From Chitinophaga pinensis (GTDB lineage: Bacteria > Bacteroidota > Bacteroidia > CAMBQF01), in assembly GCA_945869825.1 (NCBI GenBank), contig CAMBQF010000017.1:1-34325 (forward strand): 34,325 nt of DNA. The letters are read 5' to 3'. The translations under genes were made by a program, and so were the position numbers. The notes beneath the pieces were generated by a model that was not told where the DNA came from, did no database searches, and saw only the letters and a list, made by a program, of their open reading frames with translations. Below are positions 24,239-32,021 of this stretch, in pieces; the stretch's first letter is position 1, and each line of letters begins with the position of its first letter.

Positions 24239-25717
24239 ATGGAAAGCAATACAGCAACGTTGGCCACCGAGTTGGGCAACTACGAGAGCCAGCTTAATGG
24301 TTGGATTGGACAGGAAAAATCGGCCGTGCAGGTTATTAGCAACGTTAGCCACTTGTGGTTAGACAAATCGGTAGAATTGGTTGTGTTCCGCAACCAGTTG
24401 GTAAACCGAAGTGTAAGCGAGGTTTTAAACCTTATGGACTATGCCCGTAATTTTGTTGGTAAACCCATCACTATCAATGATGTATTAACCCTTTCGGGCG
24501 AGTTGTTGAAAATAGATATTGCCCCTTCTCGCCTTGATATTGGCCGCCTGGCTGCCGAGTGGGTTACAGAAGGAACTGCTTTTGCTTCGGCTGCCGAGTT
24601 TTTAGGCGCTAAGCTTGCTGGTTTTGTAGGCAATACATCGGCCACGCTTACCCCAAAAGATGTAGTTTTGTATGGTTTTGGTCGTATTGGCCGTTTAGCC
24701 GCCCGCGAACTTATTACGCAGGCCGGCAAAGGCGAGCAATTGCGTTTACGCGCCATTGTTACCCGTTCGCTATCTAAAGATGATATTGAAAAGCGTGCCG
24801 ACCTTTTACGTAACGATTCTATCCATGGGCCATTCCCCGGCACCATTACAGCCGATGTTGAAAATAGCGCCCTGATAATTAACGGGCATACCGTTAAATT
24901 AATTGCTGCAAAAACCCCCGATAGTGTTGATTACGAAGCGCACGGTATTACCAACGCTTTAGTAATTGATAACACAGGCGTTTACCGCGACCGCGAAGGC
25001 CTTGGTCTTCACCTTAAGTCTAAAGGCATCAGCCAGGTGCTTTTAACGGCTCCGGGCAAAGGCGATGTTCCTAACATCGTTCACGGTGTAAACCACCTAA
25101 ACCATCCTGCAGATAGCGACCAGATTTTCTCTGCCGCATCGTGTACCACCAACGCCATCATTCCTATCCTTAAAGTGGTAGAAGAAAGCGTAGGTATTGA
25201 CAATGGCCACTTAGAAACCATCCACTCATACACCAACGACCAAAACCTGCTTGATAACTACCACGCAAAATACCGCCGTGGCCGTTCTGCAGCGTTGAAC
25301 ATGGTAATTACTGAGACGGGTGCTGATAGCGCTATTAAAAAGGTTCTTCCGGTGCTTTCGGGCAAGCTTACCGCTAACTCGGTACGCGTACCAACCCCCG
25401 ATGTATCGTTGGTTATCCTTAGCCTTAACCTAAGGGATAAAACCAGCAAAGACGAACTTAACGCTATATTGAAAAAAGCCGCTTTAGAAGGCGATTTAGT
25501 TGAGCAAATACAATATTCAATTTCAAACGAATTGGTGTCAAGCGACCTTATTGGCAACCCTTGCGCTTCTATTGTAGACAGCCCTGCCACCATTGTTTCA
25601 GCCGACGGTAAACGTGCCGTGTTATACATTTGGTATGATAACGAATATGGCTACACCCGCCAGGTAATGCGCCTAAGCAAATACCTAAGCAAGGTAGTGC
25701 GCATGACATACTATTAG
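24239..25717 (+). CDS. Glyceraldehyde-3-phosphate dehydrogenase, long form
   Basis: A 492-residue enzyme oxidising glyceraldehyde-3-phosphate to 1,3-bisphosphoglycerate with NAD(P). The start is ATG 24239 (MESNTATLATELGNYESQL). The Rossmann motif GFGRIGR is at about residue 146 instead of near residue 7, so there is an extra N-terminal helical region of about 135-140 residues. The catalytic Cys302 is in SAASCTTNAIIP, and the partner His follows in LETIHSYTNDQNLLDNYHAK. This long type occurs in Bacteroidota and some proteobacteria; the function of the extension is not known to me. A terminator follows 20 bases after the stop. Whether it runs in glycolysis or gluconeogenesis cannot be told. Confidence 0.93.
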   Translation: MESNTATLATELGNYESQLNGWIGQEKSAVQVISNVSHLWLDKSVELVVFRNQLVNRSVSEVLNLMDYARNFVGKPITINDVLTLSGELLKIDIAPSRLDIGRLAAEWVTEGTAFASAAEFLGAKLAGFVGNTSATLTPKDVVLYGFGRIGRLAARELITQAGKGEQLRLRAIVTRSLSKDDIEKRADLLRNDSIHGPFPGTITADVENSALIINGHTVKLIAAKTPDSVDYEAHGITNALVIDNTGVYRDREGLGLHLKSKGISQVLLTAPGKGDVPNIVHGVNHLNHPADSDQIFSAASCTTNAIIPILKVVEESVGIDNGHLETIHSYTNDQNLLDNYHAKYRRGRSAALNMVITETGADSAIKKVLPVLSGKLTANSVRVPTPDVSLVILSLNLRDKTSKDELNAILKKAALEGDLVEQIQYSISNELVSSDLIGNPCASIVDSPATIVSADGKRAVLYIWYDNEYGYTRQVMRLSKYLSKVVRMTYY

Positions 25718-25737
25718 TAGTTAGCTATTTTTAATTG

Positions 25738-25771
25738 AAAAGCCCCCGCAGCAATGTCGGGGCTTTTTTTG
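25738..25771 (+). terminator. Rho-independent terminator after GAPDH gene
   Basis: AAAGCCCCCG, loop CAGCAATGT, CGGGGCTTTTTTT: a G/C-rich stem with one bulged C and a run of seven T, 20 bases downstream of the stop. Confidence 0.85.
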
Positions 25772-25786
25772 TGACCTATGTTAATC

Positions 25787-25815
25787 TTTGTAATTAGAAG
25801 AATTGCATACATTTA
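25787..25815 (+). promoter_or_regulatory. Promoter of the 2,4-dienoyl-CoA reductase-like gene
   Basis: TTTG (25787-25790), 17 bases, then TACATTTA (25808-25815), one mismatch from TAnnTTTG. The ATG at 25833 follows after 17 bases. This supports the shorter start over the in-frame track start at 25803, which would lie between the two boxes. Confidence 0.6.
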
Positions 25816-25832
25816 GCAAAAACAAATTCAAT

Positions 25833-26705
25833 ATGGCAGCATACACAGAACCAATGTTAAAAGAGGGCTCTTTAAAGGGCAAAACCATAATAGTAACCGG
25901 TGGCGGTACCGGCCTTGGCAAAAGCATGACCAAGTATTTTTTAGAGCTTGGCGCCAACGTTACCATTGCCAGCCGTAAACTGGATGTGATAGAAGCTACA
26001 GCCGAAGAGCTGCGTAAAGAAACAGGTGGTAACATTCTTGGCCTTGCATGCGATGTACGCAAGTACGATGAGGTAGAGGCCATGATTGCCAAAACAAAAG
26101 AAACGTTTGGATATGTTGATGTACTGGTAAACAACGCGGCGGGCAACTTTATCAGTCCTACCGAAAGGCTTAGCCACAAGGGTTTTGATGTGGTGGTAGA
26201 TATTGTACTTAAAGGAAGTTATAACTGCACCCTTGCCTTAGGCAAAATGTGGATAGCCGATAAAAAGCCGGGCAATGTATTAAGTATTGTTACTACTTAT
26301 GCGTGGACAGGTTCGGGCTATGTTGTTCCATCGGCTGTTGCTAAGGCCGGTGTGTTAGGTTTAACACGCTCATTGGCGGCAGAGTGGGGGCGTAAAGGCA
26401 TCCGCTTAAATGCTATTGCCCCGGGGCCATTCCCTACGCAGGGTGCATGGCAACGTTTGTTCCCTGAGGATTTGGCTAACGAGATTGACCCGCTAAAACG
26501 CATACCGCTGGGCCGCTTTGGCGAGCACCAGGAACTGGCCAACCTGGCCGCTTACTTAGTATCTGACTATTCAGCTTATATGAATGGTGAGGTGGTTACT
26601 ATTGATGGCGGCGAGTGGATACACGGCGCAGGTGAGTTTACCAACCTGGGTGCTGTGCCCGATGAGATGTGGGACGTAATTGAAAAAGCGACTAGGGGGA
26701 AATAA
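25833..26705 (+). CDS. Short-chain dehydrogenase, 2,4-dienoyl-CoA reductase-like
   Basis: A 290-residue NAD(P)-dependent reductase, probably of the DECR group, which reduces 2,4-dienoyl-CoA during breakdown of polyunsaturated fatty acids. The start is ATG 25833 (MAAYTEPMLKEGSLKGK). Cofactor motif TGGGTGLG lies at 22-29, with NNAAGNF further on. The usual Y-x3-K is replaced by SAVAK, with a Tyr 15 residues before the Lys (TYAWTGSGYVVPSAVAK). This is the arrangement in mitochondrial DECR, and GEFTNL...W near the C terminus also matches that group. It has its own promoter and terminator. It complements the crotonase at 7951 and the desaturase at 22954, but is not in an operon with them. Confidence 0.88.
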   Translation: MAAYTEPMLKEGSLKGKTIIVTGGGTGLGKSMTKYFLELGANVTIASRKLDVIEATAEELRKETGGNILGLACDVRKYDEVEAMIAKTKETFGYVDVLVNNAAGNFISPTERLSHKGFDVVVDIVLKGSYNCTLALGKMWIADKKPGNVLSIVTTYAWTGSGYVVPSAVAKAGVLGLTRSLAAEWGRKGIRLNAIAPGPFPTQGAWQRLFPEDLANEIDPLKRIPLGRFGEHQELANLAAYLVSDYSAYMNGEVVTIDGGEWIHGAGEFTNLGAVPDEMWDVIEKATRGK

Positions 26706-26754
26706 ACGTCATTCGAGAAAGGACATCTTTTGAAGCAATCTCAACCCCAAAATA

Positions 26755-26790
26755 AAAAATCCCCGAGACAATACTGTTTCGGGGATTTTT
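26755..26790. terminator. Bidirectional terminator between SDR and thioesterase genes
   Basis: AAAAATCCCCGA (26755-26766) and TCGGGGATTTTT (26779-26790) are a perfect 12-bp inverted repeat with A- and T-runs on both sides. It serves the two convergent genes. The flank on the thioesterase side, AATAGCTATCAGCTACAAGCTAT, is nearly duplicated at the mdh terminator. Confidence 0.9.
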
Positions 26791-26809
26791 AATAGCTATC
26801 AGCTACAAG

Positions 26810-27349
26810 CTATTTCTTTTCTTCGCCTTTCTCGTCAAAAAATAGTTTTTTCAACTCGGTAGCATCTTCAGGCCTCATTTTGCCGGCTAGTATTAAGCTA
26901 AGCTGGCGGCGGCGTAAAGCGCCTCCGTAGCGTTGTATTTCCAGTTCGGTTTCGGGTTGCAGCTCAGGCACGTTTATTGGGTTACCAATTTGGTCTACCG
27001 CAACAAAGGTGTAAATAGCCTCGTTGCACTTTATCTTTTCGCTGCTGGTATGGTTTTCCAACCAAACATCAATATATACTTCCATTGATGAGTTGAACGA
27101 ACGTGATACTTTAGCTTCAAGCGTTACAATATCAGCCAGTTTTATAGGCTGGTTGAATGATACGTTGTTTACCGATGCTGTTACACATACCCTTTTGCTA
27201 TGGCGTTGGGCGGCAATAGCCGCAGCAATGTCCATCCAATGCAACAAACGCCCGCCCATAAGGTTACCCAGGGTGTTGGTGTCGTTGGGTAGTACTATTT
27301 CTGTTAAAACAGCAGCACTCTCCGCAGCAGTGGCCTTTTTACGAACCAT
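26810..27349 (-). CDS. Acyl-CoA thioesterase, hotdog fold
   Basis: A 179-residue cytoplasmic acyl-CoA hydrolase releasing free fatty acid and CoA. A single hotdog domain spans about 10-130. It has the N-terminal family signature LPNDTNTLGNLMGGRLLHWMD (Asn/Asp catalytic region, then the central hotdog helix) and ASVNNVSFNQPIKLADIVTL. The C-terminal tail from about residue 130 (EIQRYGGALRRRQL...) is helical and charged. It resembles the YciA/cytosolic acyl-CoA hydrolase group. It follows the OmpH-like gene by 2 bases, so the two are co-transcribed although functionally unrelated. Its TAG stop lies inside a sequence shared with the mdh 3' end. Confidence 0.9.
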   Translation of the reverse strand: MVRKKATAAESAAVLTEIVLPNDTNTLGNLMGGRLLHWMDIAAAIAAQRHSKRVCVTASVNNVSFNQPIKLADIVTLEAKVSRSFNSSMEVYIDVWLENHTSSEKIKCNEAIYTFVAVDQIGNPINVPELQPETELEIQRYGGALRRRQLSLILAGKMRPEDATELKKLFFDEKGEEKK

Positions 27350-27351
27350 TG

Positions 27352-27867
27352 TTACTTCAAATTTAACTTGGTTTTAACCAATGGCATCAAATCATCGCTA
27401 TCTGTTGAGAAAAGGATGGTGCCTGCGCTAGAGTCTAATACATAAGTGTAGCCTTTTTCTTTAGCTACGCTGTTTATAGCATCTTGTGCTTTGGTAATAA
27501 TGGGTTTAAAAAGCTCCTGGCGTTTTTTGTCCATTTCGTCTTGCGCACCGTATTGAAAAGTTTGCAAACTGGTTTGCAGTGTGTTCAATTCGTCTTCGCG
27601 AGATTTTTGCACTGATGGTAGCATGGTGCCTTTAGCCATAGCGTCTTTATACGCATCGTATTTAACTTTAATTTCAGCCGTTTTAAGGTCAATCTCGCGC
27701 ACAAGGGTCGATTGCAGGGTGTCTAAATCAACATTGGCTTTTTTAGCGTCGGGCATAATGCTTACAAGCTCTTGTAAGTTAATGTGTCCAACCTTTTGGG
27801 CGCTGGCCATACCGGCACTTGCCATAACAATAACCGCTACTATAAACGATTTAATCAGATTCTTCAT
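27352..27867 (-). CDS. OmpH/Skp-family periplasmic chaperone
   Basis: A 171-residue exported protein: signal peptide MKNLIKSFIVAVIVMASAGM ending ASAQ, then KVGHINLQELVSIMPDAKKA, a long coiled-coil tentacle (about 45-125) and a return strand GYTYVLDSSAGTILFSTD. Skp trimers hold unfolded outer-membrane proteins in the periplasm. Length and layout fit the family. A perfect -7 element lies 21 bases upstream. Bacteroidota usually carry several such paralogues, so no gene symbol is given. Confidence 0.93.
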   Translation of the reverse strand: MKNLIKSFIVAVIVMASAGMASAQKVGHINLQELVSIMPDAKKANVDLDTLQSTLVREIDLKTAEIKVKYDAYKDAMAKGTMLPSVQKSREDELNTLQTSLQTFQYGAQDEMDKKRQELFKPIITKAQDAINSVAKEKGYTYVLDSSAGTILFSTDSDDLMPLVKTKLNLK

Positions 27868-27888
27868 TCTAAATGGTGTTTAAGGGCG

Positions 27889-27915
27889 CAAATGTAATAT
27901 AAATAATTTTATCAA
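27889..27915 (-). promoter_or_regulatory. Promoter of the ompH-like gene/thioesterase operon
   Basis: On the minus strand TTG (27915-27913), 16 bases, then TACATTTG (27896-27889), an exact -7 match. The ATG at 27867 follows after 21 bases. Confidence 0.65.
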
Positions 27916-27945
27916 CCTTGCTAATACGAATACTGTGCCATTTTA

Positions 27946-27974
27946 TTGTGTAGCCTTTAAAATCACTATTATTG
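27946..27974 (+). promoter_or_regulatory. Promoter of the amino acid permease gene
   Basis: TTG (27946-27948), 18 bases, then TATTATTG (27967-27974), one mismatch from TAnnTTTG. The ATG at 27979 follows after only 4 bases, so the message would be essentially leaderless. It is divergent from the ompH-like promoter. Confidence 0.55.
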
Positions 27975-27978
27975 CCTT

Positions 27979-29514
27979 ATGCAGAAAAACAAGGTAGGCC
28001 TAAGCACAGGCATATTTCTGGTAATGGGTTCTATGATAGGCTCAGGTGTTTACATAGTAAGCGCCGGGGTAGCCCAGGCGTTAGCCAACCCAATGTTACT
28101 TATTCTGGTGTGGATAACCACCGGTATACTTACCGTTATTGCAGCAACTTCGTATGCCGAGCTATCGGCTATGTTCCCCAAGTCGGGTGGGCAGTATGTG
28201 TATTTAAAAGAAGCATTTAACCCGCTGATGGGCTTTCTATATGGCTGGTCGCTGTTTGCCGTTATACAAACAGGCACCATTGCTGCTGTGGCAGTGGCTT
28301 TTGCAAAGTTTACGGCTGTTTTGGTGCCGTGGTTTGGTGCGGATAATGTATTGCTTACTGTGCCATTTCCTAACCTTAGCCGTGTGTTTTTTGGAGAGGT
28401 ATCAATGGGTATTGTGCCAATTGATGCAGGGCAATTGTTGGCAGTATTAAGTATAGTAATGCTTACCTATATCAACTCAAGGGGCATACGGTATGGTGCA
28501 GTGGTACAATCGTCGCTAACAATTATAAAGGCTTTGACGTTGATATTGCTGATAATTGCAACGATATTCATATTCAGCAATGCTGATGCTATTGCGACTA
28601 ATTTTCATGATTTCTTTTCGTTTAGTAAAACAGTGTGGAAAGAAAAAGGGTGGACAGTATATCCCCCAGAAGCTGCAGTTAACCATATAGCAGTAACCAC
28701 TGAGTCCTGGACATGGCTTGCTTTACTTTCGGCCTTTGGCGCGGCTATGGTAGGCCCGCTGTTTAGTAGCGATGCATGGAACGGGGTAACCTTTATTGCC
28801 GGCGAAATGGAAAACCCCAAAAAAAATGTAGCCCGCAGCTTAATCATCGGGGTAGGAGGGGTAACGTTACTGTATGTACTAACCAATTTAGGCTACCTGT
28901 TTGTGTTACCTATGTGGGGTACTGAAGGAGCAACCACACTGGCAGGCAGGGGTATTCAGTATGCCGAATATGAACGTGTAGGCACAGCGGCCATGCAGGT
29001 AATGCTTGGGGCAAGCGGTGCTATTGTAATGGCTGTGCTTATTATGATATCAACCTTTGGCGCGAATAACGGTATTGTACTATCGGGTGCTAGGGTGTAT
29101 CAAACTATGGCTAACGATGGGCTGTTTTTTAGGAAGATGGCAGAAAGCAATAAGCAACAGGTGCCGGGTTTTTCTTTATGGGTGCAGTGTATATGGGCAT
29201 CGTTGCTATGCCTATCGGGGCACTACGGTGAATTGTTGGATTATGTAATGTTTGTGGTAATCCTGTTCTATATCCTGACTATTGCAGGCTTGTTTATACT
29301 GCGTTTTAAGCAACCTAAAGCGGACAGGCCCTATAAGGCTTTTGGCTACCCTGTTTTACCGGCATTTTATATAATAGCAATGATTGGCTTTATTGTAAAC
29401 CTGCTGATTGTAAAACCTGAATTTACAGTACCGGGATTGATTATTGTATTGATTGGTATACCCGTCTACTTCTTATGGAAGTTTGTCCACAGTAAGAATG
29501 CGCCGAAATTATAG
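27979..29514 (+). CDS. APC-superfamily amino acid permease
   Basis: A 511-residue inner-membrane transporter with about 12 helices. The N terminus KVGLSTGIFLVMGSMIGSGVY contains the GSMIGSGVY unwound-helix substrate site of APC carriers; TSYAELSAMFPKSGGQYVYL is the helix 2-3 signature. Helix 6 region FSSDAWNGVTFIAGEMENPKKN is also typical, and DRPYKAFGYPVLP near the C terminus matches LAT-type exchangers. The likely substrate is a neutral amino acid by proton symport or exchange, but this is family-level inference. A double hairpin follows the stop. Confidence 0.92.
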   Translation: MQKNKVGLSTGIFLVMGSMIGSGVYIVSAGVAQALANPMLLILVWITTGILTVIAATSYAELSAMFPKSGGQYVYLKEAFNPLMGFLYGWSLFAVIQTGTIAAVAVAFAKFTAVLVPWFGADNVLLTVPFPNLSRVFFGEVSMGIVPIDAGQLLAVLSIVMLTYINSRGIRYGAVVQSSLTIIKALTLILLIIATIFIFSNADAIATNFHDFFSFSKTVWKEKGWTVYPPEAAVNHIAVTTESWTWLALLSAFGAAMVGPLFSSDAWNGVTFIAGEMENPKKNVARSLIIGVGGVTLLYVLTNLGYLFVLPMWGTEGATTLAGRGIQYAEYERVGTAAMQVMLGASGAIVMAVLIMISTFGANNGIVLSGARVYQTMANDGLFFRKMAESNKQQVPGFSLWVQCIWASLLCLSGHYGELLDYVMFVVILFYILTIAGLFILRFKQPKADRPYKAFGYPVLPAFYIIAMIGFIVNLLIVKPEFTVPGLIIVLIGIPVYFLWKFVHSKNAPKL

Positions 29515-29529
29515 ATTGAAGAAATAGCT

Positions 29530-29561
29530 AATTGTCCATTGACAATTAACCATTGTTAATT
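29530..29561. terminator. Double overlapping hairpin between convergent genes
   Basis: AATTGTC-catt-GACAATT (29530-29547) overlaps AATTAAC-catt-GTTAATT (29544-29561); both stems have perfect 7-bp arms and the same CATT loop. The shared AATT means only one can form at a time. The TAA stop of the aspartyl protease lies within the second arm. It is probably a weak bidirectional terminator or a copy of an intergenic repeat. Confidence 0.6.
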
Positions 29562-29999
29562 GGATTTCTCCAGTGTGAGCTCCTGGTTTTTATAGTCGAT
29601 AATGGCGTTGTACTCGTGCAGTATATCGCTGCCCAATACTCCGTCGATAGGCTCAATGCCCATTTTGCTATAGCTTGCGTTTACATGGCTTAGGTCTAGC
29701 GCAAGGCCCTGGTAGTTTTTCACCTTTATGGTGCCTAGTTTTATCTCGTTAATATCTATTAAATGTCCGCGCATAGAGTCTGTACCCAATCCGGTAGAGA
29801 GTTTATTCAGCTCTACAAGCTTGTTCTCATCGCTGAAATTTACAATACGGTTGCTGTCAAACACGGTTTTAGATGCTCCTGTATCAACCAGTAAATGCGC
29901 TTTATGACCATTAATTTTAGCATCTATATATAGGTGGTAGCCGTCGCCTTCAATGCTTAATACTTTTAGGTATAGTTTGGTGTCGCTCACTTTCTTCAT
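29556..29999 (-). CDS. Retropepsin-like aspartyl protease
   Basis: A 147-residue single-domain aspartic protease. HLLVDTGASKTVFD carries the catalytic D-T-G-A motif at about residue 39, and DGVLGSDILHEYNAIIDYKN is the family's second signature (hydrophobic-hydrophobic-G before the C-terminal strand). As in retroviral protease, two copies must pair to form the active site. There is no signal peptide, so it is predicted to be cytoplasmic. It stands alone between convergent and divergent neighbours, with an elaborate promoter. The substrate is unknown. Confidence 0.88.
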   Translation of the reverse strand: MKKVSDTKLYLKVLSIEGDGYHLYIDAKINGHKAHLLVDTGASKTVFDSNRIVNFSDENKLVELNKLSTGLGTDSMRGHLIDINEIKLGTIKVKNYQGLALDLSHVNASYSKMGIEPIDGVLGSDILHEYNAIIDYKNQELTLEKSN

Positions 30000-30001
30000 A
30001 A

Positions 30002-30057
30002 ATAATCAAACTCAATCAAAGTTATAATCAAACTGTTTTATATGCAATACGCATATA
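30002..30057 (-). promoter_or_regulatory. Promoter with dyad and triple direct repeat (aspartyl protease)
   Basis: On the minus strand TTG (30047-30045), 20 bases, TAACTTTG (30024-30017), then the ATG at 29999 after 17 bases. The -33 box lies in the dyad TATATGC-AATAC-GCATATA (30039-30057). Three copies of AATCAAA(C/G)T occur on the plus strand at 30004-30012, 30014-30022 and 30026-30034, one covering the -7 box. These look like operator sites for a regulator. Confidence 0.6.
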
Positions 30058-30206
30058 GTATTCGTGTTCAAATTAAACTAAGTTAACTTTGTAAAGTCTA
30101 TAACCTAAATTGTTGATAATGAAATTTTAATTTAAGCCTAAATAAGCTTTGTTGGCAGTCATATTTACTTAATTTACACCTTGCTCAATATCAATGCTAA
30201 GGTTGA

Positions 30207-30232
30207 ATTTTACTTTTATTTTTAAGTAAAAT
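30207..30232. promoter_or_regulatory. 9-bp dyad upstream of the arylsulfotransferase-like gene
   Basis: ATTTTACTT-ttattttt-AAGTAAAAT has perfect arms and lies 16 bases before a near-consensus -7 element, so it occupies the -33 region. The rest of the 262-base gap (30000-30261) holds the aspartyl protease promoter and AT-rich sequence without other visible signals. Confidence 0.5.
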
Positions 30233-30248
30233 AATATATTGGAATAAA

Positions 30249-30256
30249 TACTTTTA
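30249..30256 (+). promoter_or_regulatory. Near-consensus -7 element, arylsulfotransferase-like gene
   Basis: TACTTTTA has one mismatch to TAnnTTTG and ends 5 bases before the ATG at 30262. No good -33 TTTG is present; an AT-rich dyad occupies that position. Confidence 0.45.
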
Positions 30257-30261
30257 CCCTT

Positions 30262-31899
30262 ATGAGGAAGGTTTGCTATGGTATCCTATTATTTATTTGC
30301 AATTGTGCTATTGCGCAACAGCCTACGGTTGGTGTTGTTCAGTATAACGAGCCCAATAACAATGGATATCTGCTTTTTGCACCTATGTCCGGAACAAATA
30401 CTTATTTAATAGATAAATGCGGGCGCAAAATAAAACAATGGCAAAGCTCTTACAGGCCGGGCCTTTCTGCATATCTTATGCCCGATGGCAGCCTGTATCG
30501 CTCTGGTAATACTGGTAATACTGTTTTTAATTCAGGAGGAAGTGGTGGTGTAATTGAAAAATACGATTGGGATGGTAACCTTGTATGGACTTATCGCCTA
30601 TCTGACTCTACACAATGCCAACACCATGATTTTACCGTTATGCCCAATGGCAACCTATTGCTTATTGTATGGGCTTTTCATACCACTGCCGATGCTATTG
30701 CTAATGGCCGAAACCCTGCCCAGTTGGGTGCCGAATTTTGGAGCGAAAAAATTATTGAAATCCAACCTATAGGCAGTAACCAGGCAACCATAGTTTGGGA
30801 GTGGGATGTGTGGGACCACCTGGTACAAGAATTTGATAACACCAAACTAAACTATGCAACTGTTAGCCAACACCCCGAGCTGATTAATATAAATTTTATT
30901 GGCGGGCCACCCACTGTAGCAGATTGGGTCCACCTGAATTCTGTTGAATACAATGCCGATTTAGACCAGATACTTTTAAGTGTGCATGCTTTTAGCGAGT
31001 TGTGGATAATAGACCACTCTACAACTACGCAGCAGGCGGCCACGCATAGCGGTGGTAATAACAACAAAGGCGGCGACTTGCTATACCGTTGGGGCAACCC
31101 ACGCACCTATGGCAGGGGAACAACAGCCAACCGCAAATTTTTTGCCCAGCACCATGCTACATGGGTGCCACAAGGCTACGCCAATGCGGGTAATTTAATT
31201 GTTTTTAATAATGGGCAAAATCGGCCAGGTGGTAATTATTCATCAATAGATATGATAGTGCCTCCGCTTCAACAAGGTAATTCATACCCTATAAATGGTA
31301 ATAATGCTTTTGGGCCTGATACGTTATTTTGGACTTATGAAGCCGAAACTCCAACCGATTTTTATGCAAGCAACATATCAGGGGCATATCCTTTGCCTAA
31401 TGGGTCTATGCTTATAACAAACGGGCCGGAAGGGTATTTTTTTGAGATTGATGCTAATAAAAATACTACATGGAAATATATAAACCCGGTTGTTAACGGC
31501 AACCCTGTTTCGCAGGGAACAACGGCAACAAATAACCTGTTGTTTAGGGCCAATTTTTACCCGGCAGGTTATTTTACTTTTAATACCCCCATAATACCCG
31601 GGGATGAGGTAGAGTTAAATCCATCAAACCCATCTATCTGCCAGCAGTTAGGTGTTGGTGTTGATGAGTTTAAAGAGGATGCTTTAATCACTGTATACCC
31701 CAACCCGGCAAGCGGGGTATTGAATGTTTCTTCATCTAAGATTATTACATCAGTGCAACTTTACAATGAGGTAGGGCAGTTATGTTATACATCACCCGGA
31801 AATAGTACAATTAATGTAGCGGGATTGGCCAGCGGGTTCTATATTTTAAAAGCAATGGCAGGTTCCCGTTTTTATCTGAAAAAAGTATTCATAGAATAA
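30262..31899 (+). CDS. Arylsulfotransferase-like secreted protein with T9SS type A domain
   Basis: A 545-residue exported protein: signal peptide MRKVCYGILLFICNCAIAQ, a beta-propeller arylsulfotransferase (ASST)-type body, and a type A T9SS sorting domain (about 470-545; ITVYPNPASGVLNVSSS to FYLKKVFIE). Family landmarks in the propeller are HHDFTVMPNGNLLLI, DWVHLNSVEYNADLDQILLS, ELWIIDHST, LYRWGNPRTYGRGT and FAQHHATWVP, giving several conserved histidines. ASST enzymes move sulfate between phenolic compounds. Activity here is inferred from the fold; surface export by T9SS is strongly indicated. A hairpin begins within the stop codon. There is no operon partner. Confidence 0.87.
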   Translation: MRKVCYGILLFICNCAIAQQPTVGVVQYNEPNNNGYLLFAPMSGTNTYLIDKCGRKIKQWQSSYRPGLSAYLMPDGSLYRSGNTGNTVFNSGGSGGVIEKYDWDGNLVWTYRLSDSTQCQHHDFTVMPNGNLLLIVWAFHTTADAIANGRNPAQLGAEFWSEKIIEIQPIGSNQATIVWEWDVWDHLVQEFDNTKLNYATVSQHPELININFIGGPPTVADWVHLNSVEYNADLDQILLSVHAFSELWIIDHSTTTQQAATHSGGNNNKGGDLLYRWGNPRTYGRGTTANRKFFAQHHATWVPQGYANAGNLIVFNNGQNRPGGNYSSIDMIVPPLQQGNSYPINGNNAFGPDTLFWTYEAETPTDFYASNISGAYPLPNGSMLITNGPEGYFFEIDANKNTTWKYINPVVNGNPVSQGTTATNNLLFRANFYPAGYFTFNTPIIPGDEVELNPSNPSICQQLGVGVDEFKEDALITVYPNPASGVLNVSSSKIITSVQLYNEVGQLCYTSPGNSTINVAGLASGFYILKAMAGSRFYLKKVFIE

Positions 31900-31930
31900 A
31901 GCCCCCAACAAGACATGTTGGAAGCTTTAT
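31898..31930 (+). terminator. Hairpin terminator after the arylsulfotransferase-like gene
   Basis: AAAGC..CCAAC-aagacat-GTTGG..GCTTT forms a two-part stem with a small internal loop, then TATCATTT. The first stem bases are part of the TAA stop. Confidence 0.65.
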
Positions 31931-31962
31931 CATTTACTAAATCAATATAAAACTACTAACTA

Positions 31963-32010
31963 CTAATTAATGATGCGGATAAATACCGCTGGTGTGCGTT
32001 TGTTGTTCAT
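31963..32010 (-). other. Possible 15-codon ORF with internal hairpin downstream of ahpD
   Basis: On the minus strand an ATG 11 bases after the ahpD stop opens MNNKRTPAVFIRIIN then TAG. It contains the stem GCGG-TATTTAT-CCGC. It may be a tiny gene, part of the ahpD 3' end, or chance. No homology is claimed. Confidence 0.25.
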
Positions 32011-32021
32011 TTTGTTATGTT

